DNA of 64,000 bases. It comes from a virus. Location of the stretch: positions 124,001 to 188,000 of the IMG/VR virus record IMGVR_UViG_3300042386_001233; one strand, given 5' to 3'. The position numbers and the translations under genes were made by a program. This document shows, one piece after another, positions 34,302-42,488 of this stretch; position 1 is the stretch's first letter; each line of letters starts with the position of its first letter. Below the pieces are notes generated by a model. It had not been told where the DNA came from, made no database searches, and saw only the letters and a program-made list of their open reading frames with translations.

Positions 34302-35171
34302 TTAGAAATTATCCTCATCCTCTTCATCGTCAAAATCGTCCTCATAATCATCTTCGTCAGAATCGTCAAATTGAGACCAATAATCTTCATCGGTCAAGTG
34401 ATCATCATTATCTTCGTCATCATTATCATCATAGCTAAAATTTTCCGAATACAGAGGCTTAAGTAATTCTCCTGCATATTCAGCAACAACTTCATATCGA
34501 CAAGTACGAAGTTTTTCATAATTGCAATCACTTGGGACACTGACTACATCTTTCGGGTTAATCTTGACGATCACAATTCGATCTCCATTCTCAAGACTAC
34601 CATACCCAGCAACATAGTTTAAAGCCCCGGCATGAAGTCCATTTGAACAACCCCTACCTCTATCGTCATCAACTTTAGATCGTGTCATTTCGCAAACCTT
34701 ACCAACACTATTGTCGAAAACACCACGATACTTATCCTTAAAATCTGAACGAACAGCTTTATAGGCCAAAAAATATCCATCGGAAGTTACAGCCAAATTC
34801 TCATGTTCCAAGAAATCATACAGTTCCTTCTGACTCTGCATACTTGGATTTTCCATGAGATTATTCAGGAAATTAACAAGGGGCTGAAACGGCAATCCCT
34901 TGCTCATAAACTCCAGAATACGCTTACTAATACTACCATGAACTTCCTCACCCTCGTAGAGAACCTGACCGTTCTTGATCTCCACAAGACCATCGCTAAA
35001 AGTAGCAACAGCCTTTTGAACATCAACAACTTCCAAGAGTTCCTCTGCCGTAGCAGTAGGAAGTCTTTCCAGAATCAACTTATAGTTGATATGATCCGGC
35101 AACACCTGATAACTCTGGTTGTTAAGAACCAGCGTCAAATTACCATCCACAAACATAAACGGAACAGCCAT
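34302..35171 (-). CDS. rIIB: rIIB-like protein
   Basis: Protein of 289 residues. The conserved rIIB body is visible: SDGYFLAYKAVRSDFKDKY, DNSVGKVCEMTRSKVDDDR, CSNGLHAGALNYVAGYG, DRIVIVKINPKDVVSVP and CRYEVVAEY. A strongly acidic tail follows (~250-289), which T4 rIIB lacks. In T4, rII proteins act at the membrane in lambda exclusion and lysis behaviour; the biochemical role is unsettled. It has its own consensus promoter at 35218-35245. Confidence 0.88.
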   Translation of the reverse strand: MAVPFMFVDGNLTLVLNNQSYQVLPDHINYKLILERLPTATAEELLEVVDVQKAVATFSDGLVEIKNGQVLYEGEEVHGSISKRILEFMSKGLPFQPLVNFLNNLMENPSMQSQKELYDFLEHENLAVTSDGYFLAYKAVRSDFKDKYRGVFDNSVGKVCEMTRSKVDDDRGRGCSNGLHAGALNYVAGYGSLENGDRIVIVKINPKDVVSVPSDCNYEKLRTCRYEVVAEYAGELLKPLYSENFSYDDNDDEDNDDHLTDEDYWSQFDDSDEDDYEDDFDDEEDEDNF

Positions 35172-35217
35172 AATCCAAACTCCTAATACTTTTAGTTACG
35201 ATACCTGTGATACTGTC

Positions 35218-35245
35218 ATTTTACACTAATCGGCAAGCTTGTCAA
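35218..35245 (-). promoter_or_regulatory. Sigma-70-type promoter of rIIB
   Basis: TTGACA (35240-35245) and TAAAAT (35218-35223) are 16 bases apart, with GCCGAT in the spacer. The start site would be near 35210, just before the rIIB ATG at 35171. Confidence 0.85.
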
Positions 35246-35266
35246 GGGGTCTTGAGAAATTCCTGA

Positions 35267-37951
35267 CTACTTGATCAAACTACTCAACTGAATCTTAAAA
35301 AGGTCAATATTCTCCTGACTCATCTGCTCAATCCAATCCTTGCTAGACTTTCCATAATAGGAACTACGATCTTCAAGAATAGGATTCTGACTAGGCTTTA
35401 GGTCTGTCAGATTGCCGCTAACTTGATGAGTTCCCATCATATATTTCAGCATAGGATTCTTGTCTACTTCAGCCTTAATCTTCTCCCTAATTTCAGAGAT
35501 TTTCCATCTCTTAAGATCTTCAGTAGAAGTTCCACGAATAATCTTGAGATAACCCTCTGCCTTGTCTTGATTAGTCACAGAATACAAACGAGTGACAATC
35601 ATGTTTGTCAAGGTGTTATAGGCCAAATTAGCATTACGAATCTCTTTACTATCAACATCTTCAATCCCAGCCTCTTTCATAAGCTTAGAAATATGAGAAA
35701 GATATTCTGTTTGACTGAACTTAGTGATATTAAAAGGATGAATATGAACAGTATTAGCAAAGAACTCTGTTAGCATTGTTTTGTTCAAGCAATCAACAAG
35801 AGTCTTATTGCCAATAAACTTATCATAATCCAATCCAAAGATACTCAGAACATGAAACATAAACTGCTTATCGGTTGTTCCATACTGGCAATATCTATAG
35901 CCGCCAGTAGTCTTTTCTTCAGTTGCAAAATCTTTCTTGCAATATTCAACAAGCTTGTTGATAGAAGCAAGATTCTTAAAGTGCTTGTTAGCAACAACTT
36001 TAAGTTGACGCTTCAAGAAATCATTGAAGTTAACAAGATTATATCCGTCTTTCTCAAGCTTTTTAGCAAAAGCTGTTTTGATAGCATAAACCTTACTATC
36101 TCCAACCAAGTCCTTGACTATACTCTTGAGTTTATCATCACTAAGAGTAATAGCGATGTCATTAATCTCAGGATAACCAGACTCAGGCTCAGTCTTATAA
36201 CGAAGCATAGGAACATACACAATCTCATCCTGTTCCAGAAAATCCTCTAGTTGTTCTTCTGAAAGAATTCTGAGACAAGTAGCATCATTATAAGGATTAG
36301 TAATCTGCTTACTGTCCTTATCATAACCGTGGATAAAGAATACATCTTGATCACTAACACTACCATTAGAATTTCTATTGTAAGACTTTCTTGGGCCAGA
36401 ACTTTGTGTCAGATGTTTATAGTCTGAAACCTTGAGCAGATTTCCAGCCCCAACATCTTCGATCAGTTGATCAAAACCTTCTCCGCTTTTTGTATGATCC
36501 TTAGTGTCGATCATCAGATAAGCAAAGCAATCGTTTGCATTACAATATCTTGTAAGAATTTTCTTGGCACTTTCTTCACTAGCAACGTCGCAGACAAAGA
36601 AAGCCATCGTTCCCTTCTTTTTCTGATTATTCCAGTAATAGGAACCTTTACCAGTAAGAGTTTCATGATGGATTCTGTCTGTCAGAGCAACTTGGCGGCG
36701 AGAACGATAGCCAGCAGTCTTGTAATTAAAAACGTACAGACTCTTACCGGCAGGAATTTTATATTCCAAGTCATTGCCAGAGTTGATAGGATGATCTTTA
36801 CCCTTGGGATCAGTCCAAGTAGCACCAACACCCCAGCCGCCAGCCAATTCATTCATAGCATAGTATGAAGTAATTGCTTCTACCTTGTTTTGGGCAGCTT
36901 GAATTTTCTTGGAGAATTCTTCCTTCATCTCCATGTAAATTTCTTGAGTCTTTTTACGCAGTGTCTTGATAACATCTTTAGTATACTGCAAACCTTCACG
37001 GCTAACATCCATTTCCAGTTCACCGATACCAAAATCAAGCTCAAGATAAAGGCCGGAGTTCAGAATCTCTCCAACGAAACTCTTCCAAGAATCAATATCT
37101 GCTTTCTGGAAAGCCCTATTCCACTTCTGAATATGATCGGGCATCTCATCCTTCTCTTGACCAACAATCTGTGCGGTCTGAACAGGATAAGCGATATTGC
37201 CCATGATAGCTACGATACCACTATCAATTCGATGATAACCATTAGGGAAATAACTATTATCATTATTAAGTCGGCATACCCTCCAACCTTCACCACTAAT
37301 GATGATGTTGGTATTACTATACTTATGATCTTGCAGATTATTTCCGATACCACCTTCAAGGATGGGTTTCATGCGGAAATAGTGGAAGATTCTCTTAGCC
37401 TTGTCGGTAAACTCTTGGAAATCATGCTGCTTAACAGCGAAACTAATTTCAAGACCATTAGGCTCAGACGTATCTGAAGTATTGAAAAGATTCAGAGTAG
37501 GCACTCCGCTCTCGTCAATCGCAGCAATATAGGTATACTTCTTACCGTTGTAATATGATGCCGTGGTGAAACTCTTGGTATACGCGAAGGGACTCTTAGA
37601 CCCTAGACCAAGACAACCAACAAAATCATTACTATCATTCTTGTTGGACGCACCATAAGTTGTATACAAGTCCTCCATATCGGCCTGACTAAGACCAGTG
37701 CCATAATCTCTGACTACGAAGGTAGGATTGGCAGCGGTAGGCAAAGTCACCTTAAAGGGATTCTTATTCCCGGCAGAGATATGACTATCATAAGCATTAG
37801 TAGAAAGCTCACGAATCGCAGCCATAACCTTATCAGAGTAAAGAGAGTCTGAAAGGATTTTAAACATTTTGCTCGTCTGAGCAATATTGAACTGATTCCT
37901 GCTTGCAACTCCAACGCTGTGAGTCTCAATCGTCCTATCTGCCAACTTCAT
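35267..37951 (-). CDS. rIIA: rIIA-like GHKL ATPase
   Basis: Large protein of 894 residues. The GHKL (Hsp90/gyrase-type) ATP-binding motifs are intact near the N-terminus: N-box RELSTNAYDSH, G1 VRDYGTGLSQADME, and the GCLGLGSKSPFAY lid region. It matches the rIIA family in length class and order, with rIIB following it, as in T4. The remaining ~600 residues are helical. RIIA is thought to affect membrane and replication events; its precise activity is not established. A ribosome site GGAGAATACAG precedes the ATG. Confidence 0.92.
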   Translation of the reverse strand: MKLADRTIETHSVGVASRNQFNIAQTSKMFKILSDSLYSDKVMAAIRELSTNAYDSHISAGNKNPFKVTLPTAANPTFVVRDYGTGLSQADMEDLYTTYGASNKNDSNDFVGCLGLGSKSPFAYTKSFTTASYYNGKKYTYIAAIDESGVPTLNLFNTSDTSEPNGLEISFAVKQHDFQEFTDKAKRIFHYFRMKPILEGGIGNNLQDHKYSNTNIIISGEGWRVCRLNNDNSYFPNGYHRIDSGIVAIMGNIAYPVQTAQIVGQEKDEMPDHIQKWNRAFQKADIDSWKSFVGEILNSGLYLELDFGIGELEMDVSREGLQYTKDVIKTLRKKTQEIYMEMKEEFSKKIQAAQNKVEAITSYYAMNELAGGWGVGATWTDPKGKDHPINSGNDLEYKIPAGKSLYVFNYKTAGYRSRRQVALTDRIHHETLTGKGSYYWNNQKKKGTMAFFVCDVASEESAKKILTRYCNANDCFAYLMIDTKDHTKSGEGFDQLIEDVGAGNLLKVSDYKHLTQSSGPRKSYNRNSNGSVSDQDVFFIHGYDKDSKQITNPYNDATCLRILSEEQLEDFLEQDEIVYVPMLRYKTEPESGYPEINDIAITLSDDKLKSIVKDLVGDSKVYAIKTAFAKKLEKDGYNLVNFNDFLKRQLKVVANKHFKNLASINKLVEYCKKDFATEEKTTGGYRYCQYGTTDKQFMFHVLSIFGLDYDKFIGNKTLVDCLNKTMLTEFFANTVHIHPFNITKFSQTEYLSHISKLMKEAGIEDVDSKEIRNANLAYNTLTNMIVTRLYSVTNQDKAEGYLKIIRGTSTEDLKRWKISEIREKIKAEVDKNPMLKYMMGTHQVSGNLTDLKPSQNPILEDRSSYYGKSSKDWIEQMSQENIDLFKIQLSSLIK

Positions 37952-37991
37952 CTGTATTCTCCAAAAGTGTTATCGTTCCTGTGATGGCTCA

Positions 37992-38020
37992 AGTATACCA
38001 TCGGCAAACCATCTTGTCAA
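37992..38020 (-). promoter_or_regulatory. Sigma-70-type promoter of rIIA
   Basis: TTGACA (38015-38020) and TATACT (37992-37997), 17 bases apart, with GCCGAT in the spacer. The TSS near 37985 leaves a short leader before the rIIA start at 37951. It overlaps the last codons of the gene at 38017. Confidence 0.88.
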
Positions 38021-38268
38021 GCATCACTTTTCTTTTGTTGTCTGTCTGAGATTATTTTAAAACCGATAGCTATGTCTATCAGACCCAAAACTTTTAAAAA
38101 TGGCACTGGCAAAGTGAATGTCATCCCTCCGACAAGTATGCAAAGAAGTCCCATAATCCATACAACAAACTTTGGCATCCAATCAAATAATGACAAAAGA
38201 TAACTCATTGGCCCTATAATTAGCACAGATAAAAAAATAATTGTTACTAGTAGAGCTAAACTAGCCAT
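38017..38268 (-). CDS. Small membrane protein with three hydrophobic segments
   Basis: The 83-residue protein has hydrophobic stretches at ~3-25, ~33-48 and ~50-70 and a charged C-terminus (DRQQKKSD). It overlaps the previous gene by one base. Placed directly before rIIA, it may be a membrane partner, inferred only from position. Confidence 0.68.
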   Translation of the reverse strand: MASLALLVTIIFLSVLIIGPMSYLLSLFDWMPKFVVWIMGLLCILVGGMTFTLPVPFLKVLGLIDIAIGFKIISDRQQKKSDA

Positions 38269-38567
38269 TAGTTATCTTCATTATCATAATCGCCTGGATC
38301 AAAATCCTCATCTTCATAAGGATTCCATTCTGTATTATATTCATCTTCTTCTTCTTCTTCGTCTATTTGTTCCTCCATTAATTCAATTGCGTCCATAACA
38401 ACTTCAAATTCTTGAATTTTATTAAGAACAAGATCTACTTTTTTGTCTAGATTTTTGATAAGTTTCTTTAACTCGCTAATATCTTTTGAAAGATTGTCTT
38501 CTATTTGATGTATCTCTTTATTAGCTTTGATTATCTCTTTGTTAATATTCTCAATATCTCTTGACAT
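38268..38567 (-). CDS. Coiled-coil protein with acidic tail
   Basis: This 99-residue protein is a long heptad-type coiled coil (~5-65, SRDIENINKEIIKANKEIHQ onward) ending in a very acidic tail. Likely an oligomeric small phage protein. Function unknown. Confidence 0.65.
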   Translation of the reverse strand: MSRDIENINKEIIKANKEIHQIEDNLSKDISELKKLIKNLDKKVDLVLNKIQEFEVVMDAIELMEEQIDEEEEEDEYNTEWNPYEDEDFDPGDYDNEDN

Positions 38568-38580
38568 AAGTAGTTACCTA

Positions 38581-38907
38581 TTATAGACGTTTATATTCTT
38601 TAATATCTCCATTTTCAATAATCTTCTTATCTTCGTATGAGCTTGCTGCACGACGATAAAATTCTTGCTTAATATTCTCTAATACACCAGTAATCATAGC
38701 AATCTTGGAGTATGAAATGTCTCCCATAATCCCACCTAATATTCGAGAAAAACAATAGTTAATTTTACCTAAAAGCATCATTGTTTGATTGTCTGTCAAG
38801 TTTTGTTGTTGGCAAATTTCTCCCTCTAAGGAGCATTTAAATACAAAAATTAAACTATCTATATGATTATCTAGTATTTTTCTATCTTGTTCTTTGATAT
38901 ATGGCAT
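38581..38907 (-). CDS. Hypothetical helical protein
   Basis: About 108 residues from ATG 38905-38907 with AGGAA upstream; an ATG at 38922 lacks a ribosome site. All-helical with one CSLEGEICQQQNL segment. Not recognised. Confidence 0.62.
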   Translation of the reverse strand: MPYIKEQDRKILDNHIDSLIFVFKCSLEGEICQQQNLTDNQTMMLLGKINYCFSRILGGIMGDISYSKIAMITGVLENIKQEFYRRAASSYEDKKIIENGDIKEYKRL

Positions 38908-38908
38908 T

Positions 38909-39433
38909 TTAAATTCCTTCACACTTACATTGGTATTTTAAACAATATGAACATTTTGGGCCGGGATCAGAATTTCCAAAATAATTAGCATAACCATCCC
39001 AGGTTTCTTTACCCGTGTCGATGCAAACCAATTTAGCTTTACCGTCTCTTATAATATAACCAATATTTTTTGTGTGACAGTCCCAAAATTTTAACTTTGT
39101 TTTGTCATATATAGATTCTACTAATTCTTGTATTTTCCATAGCTTAGTTTTTTCGCTACTTTCTTTAGCCAGTTCAGTAACATATCCCCAACCACTTATT
39201 TTATGAGGAAAGAAAGGCTCGTACCTCATTTTGCACAATTCAGAACAGACCTTGGGAGCAAGATCATAACTACTTAATTTGGACTGAATTTGTCTGGCGT
39301 ATGATGCTCTAGACTTAGAAATAAATTCTTTGAATCCTAAAGATGGTTCATTAGAGACTTTAAACAAAGTACAATAACCACCGTTTTCACTATAGTAGTC
39401 AGATAAATCAACTTTATATTTTGTACTTACCAT
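38909..39433 (-). CDS. Minimal protein-kinase-like protein
   Basis: About 174 residues from ATG 39431-39433. A lobe with YCTLFKVSN and SKLSSYDLAPKVC is followed by GWGYVTELAKES (hinge-like), then FWDCHTKNIGYI, where D and N match the catalytic HxD-x4-N loop, and VCIDTGKETW at the DFG position. Two Cys pairs at the end (CSYCLKYQCKC) suggest zinc. This is a reduced kinase of RIO/aminoglycoside-kinase type; no glycine-rich loop is evident, so activity is uncertain. Confidence 0.6.
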   Translation of the reverse strand: MVSTKYKVDLSDYYSENGGYCTLFKVSNEPSLGFKEFISKSRASYARQIQSKLSSYDLAPKVCSELCKMRYEPFFPHKISGWGYVTELAKESSEKTKLWKIQELVESIYDKTKLKFWDCHTKNIGYIIRDGKAKLVCIDTGKETWDGYANYFGNSDPGPKCSYCLKYQCKCEGI

Positions 39434-39434
39434 A

Positions 39435-39758
39435 TTAATAAGAGATAACTTGAGGAATTTCACCAGTTATATTATATAGAAAAGCTTTTGCCTTATCTAT
39501 AGAATGAAACTCTCCAAGAAAAACAGTTCCCGGTAGACCATCACTATCAACTGGTACTGATCCATATATTTGATAAAAGGGGTCATCATAAGCATCCTTT
39601 TCTTTTTCTAAAAATTCCGCAGATGTTCTGATTTCATCTATATAAGTACCTCCCTCATAATCACTATATTCTCTTACAGTAACCAGTAAAAAATATTCTA
39701 TGGGAGATTTGGGATTATTATTCTTAATCCTACCATTACAAAGAGTATTACCCATCAT
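39435..39758 (-). CDS. Hypothetical protein
   Basis: This 107-residue protein begins MMGNTLCNGRIKNN and has a beta-rich middle (YFLLVTVREYSDYEGGTYID) and a C-terminal helix-strand pair. Not recognised. It lies between the kinase-like gene and the next small gene with overlaps on both sides. Confidence 0.6.
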   Translation of the reverse strand: MMGNTLCNGRIKNNNPKSPIEYFLLVTVREYSDYEGGTYIDEIRTSAEFLEKEKDAYDDPFYQIYGSVPVDSDGLPGTVFLGEFHSIDKAKAFLYNITGEIPQVISY

Positions 39759-40158
39759 TTTTCCTATAAAGAGGAATTACAGTATTTTGATCAACATAAG
39801 GGTTGTTTTGAGTTCTTAAATCAAACAAATCACCACGACCATTAATTCTGGCCCAAGCAACAGGCTTATCAAGAGAATCTTTTAAAGACTGCATCTGCTG
39901 AGACACTTCCAAGTATTCGTTTGTCTGTTCAACAGCAAATTCATTAGCTCTATAGACTTCTTCAGCCCATTCTTTATTTTTCTCTTTTAGTTTTTTCAAT
40001 TCATCTTTGGCATTTTGCACAAAGAAAAGATCAGCCCCAGAAGCCCAAGCAAAATCAATAATACTCTCAAGAGGATTAGCGTGTTTTTCCATATAAGTTG
40101 CTAGTTCTATAAATGTCCTTCTTATTCCATCTTCCCAATTTTCATATTCTTCGATCAT
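39748..40158 (-). CDS. Phage protein with coiled coil and WARINGRGDLFDLR tail
   Basis: This protein has 136 residues. An N-terminal helix pair and a coiled coil (KDELKKLKEKNKEWAEEVY) lead to a C-terminal KPVAWARINGRGDLFDLRTQ and NTVIPLY. The tail is widespread in small early phage proteins; its role is unknown to me. Confidence 0.66.
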   Translation of the reverse strand: MIEEYENWEDGIRRTFIELATYMEKHANPLESIIDFAWASGADLFFVQNAKDELKKLKEKNKEWAEEVYRANEFAVEQTNEYLEVSQQMQSLKDSLDKPVAWARINGRGDLFDLRTQNNPYVDQNTVIPLYRKNDG

Positions 40159-40375
40159 TCTTTAGCTGTTCTATTTCTCTTTCCAATTTAGCTACTCTTT
40201 CGTATATATCATGGTTAGCTAAACGAGGCAGGTCTTTTGCTGGTGTTTTGCCATCTCCAATTCTTGTATCCCACAACTCAGCAATGCTATCATACTGGTA
40301 TAAGAAGAGTTCGCCAAGTCTTGGAATAACATCACAACCATTCTTGGCTTTTGGTAGACTAAAAGATCCGTTCAT
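40142..40375 (-). CDS. Small protein with IGDGKTP motif
   Basis: The 77-residue protein contains SIAELWDTRIGDGKTPAKDL, a motif of tail-fibre N-termini and other phage proteins, followed by a coiled coil (YERVAKLEREIEQLK). Only a fragment-like length, so it may be a chaperone or a relic of a fibre gene. Confidence 0.62.
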   Translation of the reverse strand: MNGSFSLPKAKNGCDVIPRLGELFLYQYDSIAELWDTRIGDGKTPAKDLPRLANHDIYERVAKLEREIEQLKNDRRI

Positions 40376-40590
40376 TCTAAGACAGTAATTTCTGCTCCCT
40401 TAAATTCAGGCTTATAGAAGCCTGTCAAACTGTCCTTCTGATAAGTATCTTCAACGATGAATCTAATATCATACTTATTCTCCATTATGGAAACTTCTGA
40501 ACTAGTAGAAATCTTTTTGTTCTCAACAATATATTGAATAATTGCTATCTTAATTTCTTCTTTAGTTAGATTGTATAGATTATATGTCAT
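40372..40590 (-). CDS. Small hypothetical protein
   Basis: Residue count 72; helix-turn-helix-like beginning (LTKEEIKIAIIQYIVENK) followed by strands. The start overlaps nothing and the stop overlaps the next gene by 4 bases. Not recognised. Confidence 0.6.
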   Translation of the reverse strand: MTYNLYNLTKEEIKIAIIQYIVENKKISTSSEVSIMENKYDIRFIVEDTYQKDSLTGFYKPEFKGAEITVLE

Positions 40591-40593
40591 AAA

Positions 40594-40824
40594 TTAAAAG
40601 TCATCTCCCATTCGATATTCATCAAACTTTTCTTGACATTCTTCATTAGCATCATAATATCCAACATCATAACCTTGTTCATGGCCCATAGCATACGCTG
40701 CCATCAACCATTTGATTATATCGTCAGTCTTTCCTTTTGCAACACAATTTCTTATGTCGCTTATAGCTCTTTCGTGTCTGACGCTATATCCTTCAACTTC
40801 ATTTATCCAGTGGTCGAATGTCAT
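40594..40824 (-). CDS. Small hypothetical protein
   Basis: The 76-residue protein has an aromatic-rich central motif (WLMAAYAMGHEQGYDVGYY) suggesting a compact helical fold. It is the first gene after the intron-containing tRNA and is probably on the same transcript. Confidence 0.6.
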   Translation of the reverse strand: MTFDHWINEVEGYSVRHERAISDIRNCVAKGKTDDIIKWLMAAYAMGHEQGYDVGYYDANEECQEKFDEYRMGDDF

Positions 40825-40853
40825 AAGAGTAAACTCATTTAAAAAGGATTAAG

Positions 40854-41128
40854 TAGGAGCGGTGAGAATCGAACTCACACTGGATGGATTTTCTTGCCAC
40901 TATAGTTTTCACTACCATTTCTGTTTGTGGTCTGGACTTTATCTTAACCATAACTTTCGTTTTAGGTTCCTGCCGTCAAGTCTCTACACCTTCATAATAT
41001 TTCTATTAAGCTTGGCTCGGTATTAGCAGTTAAGCCTCCACCGAATTTGACAGGTTCTACATCAAAGATTTCTCTTTAAGCACTCAAATTGTATAAGTCC
41101 ATTGTCTCTGCCGTTGGACTACGCTCCC
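40854..41128 (-). tRNA. tRNA with anticodon UAA (Leu-type), split by group I intron
   Basis: The exons are 41095-41128 and 40854-40892; together they give a 73-base cloverleaf. Acceptor GGGAGCG pairs with CGCTCCT, T arm is GTGAG-TTCGATT-CTCAC, and the anticodon arm is ATGGA-CTTAAAA-TCCAT. The discriminator is A and CCA is not encoded. The anticodon UAA would read UUA, but the variable loop is only 5 bases (CCAGT), whereas normal tRNA-Leu has a long arm. A sigma-70-type promoter lies 20 bases upstream. The identity of the charged amino acid is therefore uncertain. Confidence 0.88.
40893..41094 (-). other. Group I intron (202 bases) in the tRNA gene
   Basis: The intron begins after CTT in the anticodon loop and ends in G before AAAATCC, exactly as in cyanobacterial tRNA-Leu(UAA) introns. 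P1 can be drawn as CTT with GAG (loop ATACAATTT). The core shows ACCGAGCCAAGC, GGTGTAGAGACTTGACGG and AAAGTCC, matching the conserved P3/P4/P6/P7 elements of that subgroup (IC3-like). It encodes no protein. No self-splicing test can be done here, but the match is position-for-position with a known family. Confidence 0.88.
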
Positions 41129-41147
41129 GTATACTTCCAAGCTACAT

Positions 41148-41176
41148 ATCATAACGATTGGTTAGATGTTTGTCTA
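41148..41176 (-). promoter_or_regulatory. Sigma-70-type promoter of the tRNA gene
   Basis: TAGACA (41171-41176) and TATGAT (41148-41153), 17 bases apart. The start site would fall near 41141, about 13 bases before the tRNA 5' end. Weaker than the other early promoters but well placed. The remainder of the 41129-41235 gap shows nothing else. Confidence 0.7.
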
Positions 41177-41235
41177 TGTGTCTCTACCAATATTTATGAG
41201 GGATGTAGTTGGAAGCATTTGGTTTACACTAAGAC

Positions 41236-41520
41236 TCAGCCGTTAGAATGAGCAGCCTTTAGACGGCGAACAGTCTCAGCCATAGCCTCGACATTATCCA
41301 CAGTCTTTGTGGGCTTTGCTCGCTCCATCGCTGGCAGTTCAATGCCCTTCTTAGCCAGAGCGGCCTTTGTACGAGCATAACGAGCCATCGTACTAGCAAC
41401 CTTCTGACCAGTCTTACTGGCAATCTCAGCATAGGTCTTGCTGGAAAAAACTGCCTCAAGGAACTGGTCATCACTGCAACGAACACGACTCTGCTTCTCA
41501 GTAGTAGTAACTTCAGCCAT
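41236..41520 (-). CDS. Probable small DNA-binding protein
   Basis: 94 residues from ATG 41518-41520 (GGAGGTTGATT upstream); a frame extending to 41556 is rejected. Residues ~20-45 resemble a helix-turn-helix (LEAVFSSKTYAEIASKTGQK). The C-terminal half is basic and helical. A regulator of the early promoters is an attractive guess, not more. Confidence 0.65.
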   Translation of the reverse strand: MAEVTTTEKQSRVRCSDDQFLEAVFSSKTYAEIASKTGQKVASTMARYARTKAALAKKGIELPAMERAKPTKTVDNVEAMAETVRRLKAAHSNG

Positions 41521-41577
41521 AATCAACCTCCAAATTCTTAACCAATCTACAACCAAGGCTCAGTCAAGCGACTGATC

Positions 41578-42198
41578 TTACCTTGCGTTGTTCCTTCGAT
41601 TGTACAACATAGTATCGTCACTGTCAATGGGCGACCTTGAAATTTTTTTCGTTCTCGCCAGAAATTGCTGTTGAACGTCTTTAAAGCTCCAAGGAGTACC
41701 AAACTCCACCCCATCTCTTTTATTATCGACCCCTACATCAAGAGTGAGCGTTCCAGAAGCAACGTCCTCACGATGCAGTCTGCCATGAACATGACCATAA
41801 AGCATCCAACTTTTCCTATAGCTACCAGACCAACTTCTCATAGGATAATGACACATAAATATCTTTTGATTAACATACAGAATCATTTTCTGATCAGACA
41901 CACTAGAAAATCCACTAGTAAACTTAGTTGGTTCATCATGATTACCAAGAATAATGTGAACATTCTCACAAACTATTCTTTCTCTATATGAGAGAGCAGT
42001 TCCACCCTTATGACAGAAATCTCCTATAATATAAAGAATATCGTTTTGTCCAACTGTTTCGTTTATAGAAGAAATAATTTTAGCGTCCATCTCTCCACCA
42101 GTAGAAAATGGACGATTACAATATCCTATAATATTCCTATGTCCCAGGTGAAGATCAGCAGTAAAAAATACTTTCTGACCATCAACTATCTTATCCAT
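41578..42198 (-). CDS. Calcineurin-like metallophosphoesterase
   Basis: This protein has 206 residues. The metal motifs are FTADLHLGHRNII, ILYIIGDFCHKG and HIILGNHDEP, with later His in FMCHYPMRSW and LYGHVHGRLH: complete. Family members are phosphatases or nucleases for nucleotides or RNA ends. A second, unrelated-looking copy is at 61430-62041. A promoter for the next gene lies inside its 3' end. Confidence 0.9.
   Translation of the reverse strand: MDKIVDGQKVFFTADLHLGHRNIIGYCNRPFSTGGEMDAKIISSINETVGQNDILYIIGDFCHKGGTALSYRERIVCENVHIILGNHDEPTKFTSGFSSVSDQKMILYVNQKIFMCHYPMRSWSGSYRKSWMLYGHVHGRLHREDVASGTLTLDVGVDNKRDGVEFGTPWSFKDVQQQFLARTKKISRSPIDSDDTMLYNRRNNAR
41599..41627 (-). promoter_or_regulatory. 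Sigma-70-type promoter inside phosphoesterase 3' end
   Basis: TTGACA (41622-41627) and TACAAT (41599-41604), 17-base spacer containing GACGATA. It would start transcription about 70 bases before the gene at 41520. Confidence 0.8.
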
Positions 42199-42202
42199 TA
42201 AA

Positions 42203-42388
42203 TTAATCCTCTGTTGGAAGAACCAGAGCCATTAGTAAATATGCCCAGAAAAGAATACTTCCGGTGAAAATCGCACCAGCAACAAATCCCAGCCTAACTA
42301 CAGAAACATCTAACCCTAGACTTTCTGCTAGTCCTCCACAAACACCAAAGAAAACTCTATTCTTATTACTCTTGTGAAATTGGTTCAT
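42203..42388 (-). CDS. PspC-domain membrane protein
   Basis: This 61-residue protein is a single PspC domain: NRVFFGVCGGLAESLGLD, then VVRLGFVAGAIFTGSILF and a second hydrophobic segment. Bacterial PspC senses or relieves membrane stress. The phage copy is bare, so it may stabilise the membrane during infection or mimic the host regulator. Confidence 0.85.
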   Translation of the reverse strand: MNQFHKSNKNRVFFGVCGGLAESLGLDVSVVRLGFVAGAIFTGSILFWAYLLMALVLPTED

Positions 42389-42488
42389 AAGTAGATCCTT
42401 TAATAATTTGTTGAATCTGATATTCTGAATAGCCAGACATTAACATTGCTTGATGATAACCGATAACGGGAATGAGTTCTGAAATCAT
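42366..42488 (-). CDS. Small hypothetical protein (40 aa)
   Basis: A 40-codon frame starts at ATG 42486-42488 with AAAGGAAAC upstream and overlaps the PspC gene by 23 bases in another frame. The sequence (ISELIPVIGYHQAMLMSGYS) looks folded and helical. It directly follows the promoter at 42525. Confidence 0.5.
   Translation of the reverse strand: MISELIPVIGYHQAMLMSGYSEYQIQQIIKGSTYEPISQE

Noticed and set aside
35852-37477. Several plus-strand frames over rIIA
   Set aside because: They are shadows of the 894-codon rIIA gene and show no ribosome sites or motifs.
41259-41486. A 75-codon minus-strand frame inside the small HTH gene
   Set aside because: It is fully contained in another frame of the better supported 94-residue gene and is Arg/Leu/Val-biased by frame shift.
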